DNA from: an uncultured Flammeovirgaceae bacterium
GTDB taxonomy: Bacteria; Bacteroidota; Bacteroidia; Cytophagales; Cyclobacteriaceae
Direction of reading: 5' to 3'
Assembly (NCBI GenBank): GCA_946480685.1
Contig: CAMLLI010000054.1
Location: 1 to 11,267, forward strand
Length of the DNA: 11,267 bases
Numbering within the stretch: the stretch's first letter is position 1; each line of letters opens with the position of its first letter. Made by a program: the position numbers and the translations under genes. Of the stretch, positions 6,412-11,267 are shown piece after piece. The notes beneath the pieces were generated by a model. The model made no database searches. It had not been told where the DNA came from and was given only the letters and a program-made list of their open reading frames with translations.

Positions 6412-7038
6412 ATGAAAACAATTAACACGATCATTTTCGACCTGGGTGGTGTATTGATTGACTGGAACCCACGCTACCTCTATCGGAAAATTTTTAAGAC
6501 GGAGGATGAAGTAACATGGTTCCTCGAAAATATATGTACCAGTGAATGGAACGATGCGCAGGATGCCGGCCGCTCTTTTGAAGAAGCAACGCTGGAACTG
6601 ATTGCCAAACATCCGGAGTGGGAGCTTCCTATTCGCGCGTGGTATGAGCGTTGGCAGGAAACTATACCCGGACCGTTGCATGAGACTGTGGAGATATTGA
6701 AATACTTTAAGAGCAACGCATCGCACAGGCTATACGCACTTACCAATTGGTCGGCACAAACTTTTCCGTGGGCACTCGATAATTTTGAATTTCTCCATTG
6801 GTTTGAGGGCATTGTTGTATCAGGCGTAGAGAAAACACGAAAGCCGTTCCCTGAATTCTATAACATTTTATTTGAACGCTATGGTGTTGATCCTGCTACA
6901 TCACTTTTTATTGACGATAACATCAAGAATATAGAAGGTGCCAGGGCTGTAGGTTTGACTACGATTCATTTTCAAACACCTGCACAGGTAAAGCAGGAGC
7001 TGCAGCGATTGCAGCTGTTGCCTGAAAGCTATCGCTGA
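6412..7038 (+). CDS. HAD-superfamily hydrolase, subfamily IA (YihX-like)
   Basis: A 208-residue HAD phosphatase-type hydrolase, similar in layout to YihX (alpha-D-glucose-1-phosphate phosphatase). Motif I is FDLGGVLIDW with the nucleophile D10; the usual D+2 acid is replaced by G12, as in YihX-type DLGN proteins. Motif II is T111 in ALTNWS, motif III is K144 in RKPFPEFY, and motif IV is IDDN with D168 and D169. An alpha-helical C1 cap lies between motifs I and II (about 20-95). The substrate is probably a small sugar phosphate or similar metabolite, but this is inference. ATG at 6412 follows 44 bases after the glycosyltransferase stop, so it may belong to the same transcript; no terminator is seen between them. 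A housekeeping or damage-control role is possible. Confidence 0.88.
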   Translation: MKTINTIIFDLGGVLIDWNPRYLYRKIFKTEDEVTWFLENICTSEWNDAQDAGRSFEEATLELIAKHPEWELPIRAWYERWQETIPGPLHETVEILKYFKSNASHRLYALTNWSAQTFPWALDNFEFLHWFEGIVVSGVEKTRKPFPEFYNILFERYGVDPATSLFIDDNIKNIEGARAVGLTTIHFQTPAQVKQELQRLQLLPESYR

Positions 7039-7060
7039 ATTTTAACTACAGCCTTTACGT

Positions 7061-7068
7061 TACCTTTG
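7061..7068 (+). promoter_or_regulatory. -7 promoter box of queG
   Basis: TACCTTTG is an exact match to the Bacteroidota -7 consensus TAnnTTTG and ends only four bases before the queG ATG at 7073. Transcription would start at or within a base or two of the ATG, predicting a leaderless mRNA. No Shine-Dalgarno sequence is present, which agrees. A convincing -33 TTG is not visible; TTTTAAC lies about 20 bases upstream. Confidence 0.5.
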
Positions 7069-7072
7069 CTAT

Positions 7073-7999
7073 ATGCAACCGGCAAAATATACTCATCTTG
7101 TTAAGCAGGTAGCGGCTGAGCTGGGCTTCAGCTTTTGTGGAATTTCAAAAGCAGAATTTCTGAAAGAGGAAGCACCTCAACTGGAAGCGTGGCTGAAACG
7201 TGGTTACCAGGGAAAGATGAGTTACCTCGAAAATCATTTCGATAAAAGACTGGATCCTACGTTGCTTGTGCCGGGTGCTAAATCAGTAATGAGTCTTATC
7301 TATAACTACTTTCCTGAAAAAGATCTGGCAGTGGAAGGCAATCTTAAAGTTGCCAAGTATGCTTATGGTGAAGACTATCACTTTGTAGTAAAAGATAAAC
7401 TTAAAATTTTTGTTGAGAGACTGCAGGCAGAAGTCGGTGAAATAAACGGACGTGCTTTTGTAGACTCGGCTCCCGTAATGGAAAGAGCCTGGGCCAAACG
7501 CAGCGGCCTCGGGTGGATCGGTAAAAACAGTTTACTACTCAATAAACAGATGGGAAGTTTTTTCTTCCTGGCAGAGTTAATCATTGATCTTGAGTTGGAA
7601 TATGACGGCCCAGTAAAAGATTACTGCGGAACGTGTACGGCTTGTATGGATGCATGCCCGACTGATGCTATACCTCAACCTTATGTAGTGGATGGAAGTA
7701 AATGTATATCATACTTTACCATTGAGCTGAAAGAAGAAATACCAGCCGATGTAAAAGGTAAATTTGAGAACTGGATCTTCGGTTGCGATATATGTCAGGA
7801 TGTGTGCCCGTGGAATAGTTTTTCAAAACCACACCGCGAACCACGATTTGAAGCGCATAGTGATCTTGAAAAAATGTCTGCTCAGGATTGGAAAGAAATA
7901 ACCCATGAAGTTTTTCAAAAGCTTTTCCGGCATTCAGCTGTAAAGCGCACCAAGCTCGAAGGATTACAAAGAAACATTCGCTTTATAACAGGTGAATAG
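7073..7999 (+). CDS. queG: Epoxyqueuosine reductase QueG
   Basis: Catalyses the last step of queuosine synthesis, reducing epoxyqueuosine to queuosine at position 34 of GUN-anticodon tRNAs, using cobalamin and two [4Fe-4S] clusters in the cytoplasm. The 308 residues contain the N-terminal cobalamin-binding reductase domain, with [13 protein letters not shown] (D131 at the position of the conserved catalytic aspartate) and [13 protein letters not shown]. The double ferredoxin pattern is complete: C185, C188, C191, C195-P, then C211, and C238, C241, C245-P. The protein ends soon after the clusters, so it lacks the HEAT-like C-terminal extension of longer QueG proteins of about 380 residues; a length near 310 is usual in Bacteroidota. 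Start ATG at 7073 is directly preceded by a -7 box. It lies 34 bases after the HAD gene but seems separately transcribed. Confidence 0.97.
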   Translation: MQPAKYTHLVKQVAAELGFSFCGISKAEFLKEEAPQLEAWLKRGYQGKMSYLENHFDKRLDPTLLVPGAKSVMSLIYNYFPEKDLAVEGNLKVAKYAYGEDYHFVVKDKLKIFVERLQAEVGEINGRAFVDSAPVMERAWAKRSGLGWIGKNSLLLNKQMGSFFFLAELIIDLELEYDGPVKDYCGTCTACMDACPTDAIPQPYVVDGSKCISYFTIELKEEIPADVKGKFENWIFGCDICQDVCPWNSFSKPHREPRFEAHSDLEKMSAQDWKEITHEVFQKLFRHSAVKRTKLEGLQRNIRFITGE

Positions 8000-8095
8000 T
8001 ATAGCGGTGCCGTTGTGGTGTATTATACTTCCTGGATTAGTATTTTATTTGAAGTATATATATCGCGGACAAGGCAATAACTTGACAAAAAATTA

Positions 8096-8122
8096 GCCCC
8101 CGACTTTTTTATAATCGGGGGC
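8096..8122. terminator. Bidirectional intrinsic terminator between queG and the small gene
   Basis: GCCCCCGA (8096-8103) and TCGGGGGC (8115-8122) form a perfect, very GC-rich 8-bp stem with an 11-base loop. On the minus strand the stem is followed by TAATTTTTTG, a good U-tract, so it should end the 61-residue gene that stops 29 bases upstream. On the plus strand CAGAGGTTTTT follows, so it can also stop queG transcripts. This is the strongest terminator in the window. Confidence 0.9.
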
Positions 8123-8151
8123 CAGAGGTTTTTGGTTAATGAGTTTTCAGT

Positions 8152-8337
8152 TTAAGCAACCACAAAGCAACGATTCAGAATGGCTTCGTGTTCGGTCCCA
8201 AAGCTGGTATAGCACCAGCGCTTGAGTTCATTTACTTCATCTGCTATCAAAAGCTTGATAGCTTTTCGAAGCTCTTTCTCGAATAGAAGAGCATCGAAAC
8301 TAACTTTTGTCAGAACAGTTTTTGCGTAATGCAGCAT
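8152..8337 (-). CDS. Small conserved-looking hypothetical protein, 61 residues
   Basis: A 61-residue protein without signal peptide or membrane segment. The sequence is amphipathic and helical: MLHYAKTVLTKVSFD, then FEKELRKAIKLL (19-30), ADEVNELKRWCYTSFG (32-47), and a hydrophobic end CFVVA. It resembles small Bacteroidota proteins of the pattern hYAKTVLxKVSFDxxLFxKEL...LKxWC that I recall as uncharacterised; I cannot name a family with certainty. Evidence that it is real: ATG start and normal composition, a strong terminator 29 bases after its stop in the correct orientation, and no competing gene on the other strand. It stands alone, flanked by convergent queG and divergent batD. A 22-bp perfect inverted repeat lies 71-92 bases upstream of its ATG and may control it. 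The aromatic and charged helices suggest a small binding or regulatory protein, but no function can be assigned. Confidence 0.7.
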   Translation of the reverse strand: MLHYAKTVLTKVSFDALLFEKELRKAIKLLIADEVNELKRWCYTSFGTEHEAILNRCFVVA

Positions 8338-8407
8338 GGCAAAATTTGATAGTTAAAAAAATTGGTTTTCCTAACAAGTGTTAAGGTAAAAAATAAATTG
8401 AATATCC

Positions 8408-8429
8408 AAAAGAACAATCGTGTTCTTTT
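8408..8429. promoter_or_regulatory. Perfect inverted repeat in divergent intergenic region (possible operator)
   Basis: AAAAGAACA (8408-8416) and TGTTCTTTT (8421-8429) are exact reverse complements around a 4-base centre ATCG. The repeat lies in the 231-bp region between the small gene (start 8337, -) and the BatD-like gene (start 8569, +). No gene reads into it from either side, so an ordinary terminator makes little sense there. The symmetric arms fit a dimeric regulator site. A weak hairpin in a long 5' leader of the small gene is the alternative. Confidence 0.45.
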
Positions 8430-8532
8430 ACTAAAGCTACCCAAAAGCGCGGTAAATTAAAGCCGGCACAGCTAAAAAAATACACTTTTAACCGATTAAC
8501 GGACCCTATTTAGATGCCAATGGGCTATTCAG

Positions 8533-8540
8533 TATTTTTG
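8533..8540 (+). promoter_or_regulatory. Candidate -7 box of the BatD-like gene
   Basis: TATTTTTG matches TAnnTTTG exactly and lies 28 bases before the ATG at 8569, predicting a 5' leader of about 22 bases. AGGA at 8553-8556 within that leader could act as a weak ribosome binding site, 12 bases from the ATG. TAACGATTAA follows at 8541-8550. The rest of the 8338-8568 region is AT-rich, with no further gene that I can see. Confidence 0.35.
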
Positions 8541-8568
8541 TAACGATTAATCAGGATAATGTTTTTGT

Positions 8569-10014
8569 ATGCGCACAGTTTTCTCGATAAAGTCAGTATT
8601 ATCACTTTTAACAGGTATTCTTTTCGCGGCAGCAAGCTATGCTCAGTCTGCACAGATCACGCTCGGTCCCGATGAAATAGGAGAGAACCAGGCGTGGACT
8701 ATAACCATCACGATACAGAATGACCGTCTGAAGAGTTATGATAATTTTCCGGAGATAAACGGATTCAGAAAACGTGGACAGTCAACACAGTCGAGCACGA
8801 ATATTATTAACGGGCAGATCACTTCTTCACAAAGTGTTATCATGACATATCTGCCCACGCGACAAGGTGTTGTTACGGTGCCTTCGTTTACTCTGAAAGT
8901 AAATGATAAACCTATTAATGTACCCGGAAAAAAAGTAAAGGTAGGTCCTGCGGTGCAGCAGCAACGCGATCCGCTTCGTGACTTCTTCGATCGTCCCGAT
9001 GATTTCTTCGGACGTAATGAAACAGAATTTGTCGACATAAAAGAAGATGCGTTTCTCGCCTTAACTACCAGTAAAGATGAAGTATATGTAGGCGAGGGAT
9101 TCAACGCTACTATATCTTTTTTTGTAGCGGCCGATAACCGTGCTCCATTGCAATTCTATGAGCTTGGTAAACAGATTACGGATATTCTTAAAAAGGTAAA
9201 GCCTTCAAACTGTTGGGAAGAAAATTTCAACATCGAGAATATAGAAGGAGAAAGTGTAACGATTGGCGGCAAAGATTATACGCAGTATAAAATATACCAG
9301 GCTACGCTATATCCACTCAATACAGAACCTGTGGTGTTTCCTGCATTCGATATGCAGATGATTAAGTATAAGGTAGCAAAAAATCCTTCCTTCTTCGGAC
9401 AGAATCGTAAAGAAGATTTTAAAACATTTCGCAGTAAACCCAAGCGGGTAAATGTAAAGCCGCTGCCACCACATCCGTTAAAAGATGTTGTTGCTGTGGG
9501 CGATTACCATTTGAATGAACGCATGCGCAACGTAGACATTGAAACCGGCAACAGTGCTTCGTATGAGTTCAATATATATGGCGAAGGAAATATATCAGCT
9601 GTTGAGAAACCAACTGTAAAGCGGGATGGAAATTTTGAATTCTACGAACCCAACGTGCAGCAGAATATTAACCGGCAGAACAACCGGGTATCGGGTACAA
9701 AATCATTCAACTATTTTATGATACCGAAAGAGCCCGGCCAGTATAAATTAGGTGATTACTTTCAGTGGGTATTCTTCAATCCTGCCAAGTCAAAATACGA
9801 TACGTTAAGATCGAAGCTTACGGTATATGTAACGGGTGAGAGTAAAAAGAACGAAGCAATTCAATCAAACGACCTCGGCAGTTTCTACGACAAGCTCGAC
9901 ACCGCTGATAACAAATTGCGTCCGGTAGCCAATACGCATTGGCAGCAATGGGTATTCAACGGATTCATTGCGTTAATGGTGGGTGCTGCTGTCTTCCTGA
10001 TTTTTAAGAAGTAA
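8569..10014 (+). CDS. BatD-like (oxygen tolerance) membrane-anchored periplasmic protein
   Basis: A 481-residue exported protein of the BatD family, proteins originally linked to aerotolerance in Bacteroides and usually encoded with MoxR ATPase and BatA/BatB von Willebrand factor proteins. A signal peptide (residues 1-25, ending ASYA before QSAQ) is followed by a first beta-sandwich (about 28-127, with TITIQNDRLKSYDNFPEINGF and TYLPTRQGVVTVPSFTLKV), a linker rich in Asp, Arg and Phe (about 134-152), a second beta domain (about 158-300, with EVYVGEGFNATISFFV), and a third (about 305-422). A single C-terminal membrane helix (about 461-479) ends in KK, placing the bulk in the periplasm. It is shorter than BatD proteins of about 600 residues. 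No other bat gene is adjacent, so it may be an orphan paralogue with a separate partner. Start ATG at 8569 gives a proper signal peptide. Confidence 0.85.
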   Translation: MRTVFSIKSVLSLLTGILFAAASYAQSAQITLGPDEIGENQAWTITITIQNDRLKSYDNFPEINGFRKRGQSTQSSTNIINGQITSSQSVIMTYLPTRQGVVTVPSFTLKVNDKPINVPGKKVKVGPAVQQQRDPLRDFFDRPDDFFGRNETEFVDIKEDAFLALTTSKDEVYVGEGFNATISFFVAADNRAPLQFYELGKQITDILKKVKPSNCWEENFNIENIEGESVTIGGKDYTQYKIYQATLYPLNTEPVVFPAFDMQMIKYKVAKNPSFFGQNRKEDFKTFRSKPKRVNVKPLPPHPLKDVVAVGDYHLNERMRNVDIETGNSASYEFNIYGEGNISAVEKPTVKRDGNFEFYEPNVQQNINRQNNRVSGTKSFNYFMIPKEPGQYKLGDYFQWVFFNPAKSKYDTLRSKLTVYVTGESKKNEAIQSNDLGSFYDKLDTADNKLRPVANTHWQQWVFNGFIALMVGAAVFLIFKK

Positions 10015-10063
10015 CGCACTTATAAAAAGGACGCAGCCTGTAAATTAATTTAACATCTTCTTC

Positions 10064-10071
10064 TATCTTCG
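10064..10071 (+). promoter_or_regulatory. -7-like promoter box of aroC
   Basis: TATCTTCG differs from the TAnnTTTG consensus at one base and ends seven bases before the aroC ATG at 10079. Transcription would begin within a few bases of the ATG, giving a leaderless or nearly leaderless mRNA. No Shine-Dalgarno sequence is present. No clear -33 TTG can be seen in the AT-rich stretch upstream. Confidence 0.4.
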
Positions 10072-10078
10072 ACCCCGC

Positions 10079-11152
10079 ATGAGCAATTCGTACGGAACCC
10101 TATTTAAGATTTCAACTTTTGGAGAGTCGCACGGCCCTGCTATCGGTGTAATTATCGATGGATGTCCGGCCGGTTTACAAATTGATGAAAGCTATATTCA
10201 ATCAGAGCTTGATCGCAGAAAACCGGGTCAGTCTAAAATCACTACACAGCGTAAAGAAGACGATACGTTTAAAATACTCAGTGGTGTGTTCGAAGGTAAA
10301 TCTACCGGTACACCCATTGCGATTGTTATTGAAAACCAGGATCAGCGTAGTAAAGATTATAGTCATATAGCAGAGACGTTTCGTCCTTCGCACGCAGACT
10401 ATACCTACGAAAGTAAATATGGTATACGCGACTATCGCGGAGGAGGAAGAAGCTCAGCGCGCGAAACAGCAGCGCGTGTTGCAGCCGGTGCTATAGCCAA
10501 GCTATTGCTAAAGCACCACGGTGTTGATATCAACGCGTATGTATCGGAAGTTGGCGATATAAAAACTCCACACTATACCGAACTTGATCTGAGTAAAACG
10601 GAAGAAAATATTGTTCGTTGTCCGGATGCCGCTACTGCTGAGAAGATGATAGCGCTCATCGATCAGGTACGTCTTGATCGCGATACCATTGGTGGCATTG
10701 TTACCTGCGTAATCAAAAATACTCCCGTTGGATTAGGAGAGCCTGTGTTTGATAAGCTTCATGCTGAAATAGGCAAGGCGATGTTAAGCATTAACGCTGT
10801 AAAAGGTTTTGAATATGGAAGTGGTTTTGAAGGAACACGACTTCGCGGCTCGCAACACAACGATGCCTTCTATAATGAAGGCGGAAAAATAAAAACGAAA
10901 ACAAATTTCTCCGGGGGTATACAGGGCGGCATCTCCAATGGCGAGGATATTTACTTCAATGTAGCTTTCAAACCGGTTGCTACCATTATGCAAGATCAAC
11001 CGAGCGTTGACAAGCACGGCAATGAAACAACGGTGAGTGGCAAAGGAAGACACGATCCTTGCGTTGTTCCGCGCGCGGTGCCGATTGTAGAAGCAATGGC
11101 TGCCTTAGTGCTTGCTGATTTTCTATTGCGTGCTAAAACGTCCAGACTTTAA
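10079..11152 (+). CDS. aroC: Chorismate synthase AroC
   Basis: Final enzyme of the shikimate pathway. It converts 5-enolpyruvylshikimate-3-phosphate to chorismate using reduced FMN as a catalytic cofactor, and feeds aromatic amino acid, folate and quinone synthesis in the cytoplasm. The 357 residues are full length for the family. Signatures are visible in order: N-terminal [19 protein letters not shown] (14-32) with H18, [16 protein letters not shown] (45-60), the FMN-region [20 protein letters not shown] followed by [46 protein letters not shown], and the C-terminal [20 protein letters not shown]. The start [10 protein letters not shown] is the usual one in Bacteroidota. It lies 64 bases after the BatD-like gene and is probably transcribed on its own. 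Its stop overlaps the stop of a convergent open frame. Nothing unusual is seen in the catalytic motifs. Confidence 0.98.
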   Translation: MSNSYGTLFKISTFGESHGPAIGVIIDGCPAGLQIDESYIQSELDRRKPGQSKITTQRKEDDTFKILSGVFEGKSTGTPIAIVIENQDQRSKDYSHIAETFRPSHADYTYESKYGIRDYRGGGRSSARETAARVAAGAIAKLLLKHHGVDINAYVSEVGDIKTPHYTELDLSKTEENIVRCPDAATAEKMIALIDQVRLDRDTIGGIVTCVIKNTPVGLGEPVFDKLHAEIGKAMLSINAVKGFEYGSGFEGTRLRGSQHNDAFYNEGGKIKTKTNFSGGIQGGISNGEDIYFNVAFKPVATIMQDQPSVDKHGNETTVSGKGRHDPCVVPRAVPIVEAMAALVLADFLLRAKTSRL

Positions 11153-11267
11153 TATCCAATAAAGTTATTTGTCACAACGCTTCTGTCGTGTTGTTCATAC
11201 ATCACGCGCAAACTCTTTGTAAACAGAATCATTGTGTAAGGCTCACGAACATTCGGAGCAAAATCTT
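11149..11267 (-). CDS. C-terminal end of an unidentified leftward gene (5' end outside window)
   Basis: On the minus strand one frame is open from the window edge to a TAA whose complement is 11149-11151, giving 38 residues: [19 protein letters not shown], then [19 protein letters not shown]. Composition is protein-like, the other two minus frames hold stops, and the stop overlaps the aroC stop by 4 bases, as in the compact convergent pair at 427-432. I do not recognise the family. The visible piece is too short to assign function, and a chance open frame of this length is possible. Confidence 0.45.
   Translation of the reverse strand, partial: DFAPNVREPYTMILFTKSLRVMYEQHDRSVVTNNFIGY

Noticed and set aside
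6361..6812. Two minus-strand open frames of 110 and 121 residues
   Set aside because: Both are shadows of the HAD gene, whose catalytic motifs are all on the plus strand.
8736..9104. 122-residue minus-strand open frame
   Set aside because: Antisense to the BatD-like gene, with low-complexity Ser/Arg/Cys composition and no supporting context.
10012..10030. Possible terminator after the BatD-like gene (AAGT/ACTT arms around the stop)
   Set aside because: Only a 4-bp AT-rich stem and no T-tract on the plus strand.

Overview
The window looks like a chromosomal segment of a Bacteroidota bacterium, most likely of the Cytophagales or a related group. The main reasons are an ECF sigma factor followed by a FecR/DUF4974 anti-sigma factor and an STN-domain outer-membrane protein, a DUF4254 gene next to a family 9 glycosyltransferase, a BatD-type protein, few Shine-Dalgarno sequences, and boxes resembling the Bacteroidota -7 element TAnnTTTG just ahead of several start codons. 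No rRNA, tRNA, IS element, CRISPR array or phage gene is visible.

Layout. Bases 1-432 hold the 3' end of a membrane fatty acid desaturase. It meets, tail to tail with overlapping stop codons, a leftward three-gene cassette (3903 to 427): an ECF sigma factor, a FecR-like anti-sigma factor, and an outer-membrane protein with a signal peptide, an STN domain, a carboxypeptidase-regulatory-like domain and about thirteen 16-residue repeats. Upstream, also leftward, lies a divergent thiamine-pyrophosphokinase-like protein (4003-4593). A 101-bp divergent intergenic region with a 14-bp direct repeat separates it from a rightward pair, DUF4254 protein plus glycosyltransferase (4695-6367). Next come a HAD hydrolase (6412-7038) and epoxyqueuosine reductase QueG (7073-7999). 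A bidirectional terminator separates queG from a leftward 61-residue gene (8152-8337). A 231-bp divergent region with a perfect inverted repeat leads to a BatD-like membrane protein (8569-10014) and chorismate synthase AroC (10079-11152). The last 119 bases are open on the minus strand and look like the end of a leftward gene.

How the genes work together. The clearest functional unit is the sigma, anti-sigma and surface-protein cassette. By analogy with FecI-FecR-FecA it is probably a trans-envelope signalling relay, but the outer-membrane partner is a repeat protein instead of a TonB-dependent transporter. DUF4254 and the glycosyltransferase probably act together in surface glycan or lipopolysaccharide synthesis. 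queG (tRNA modification) and aroC (aromatic amino acid biosynthesis) are housekeeping genes that seem to have their own promoters. Most of the region is ordinary core genome. The less explained parts are the repeat-protein cassette, the TPK-like protein lacking catalytic motifs, the small terminator-equipped gene, and the repeats in the two divergent intergenic regions.
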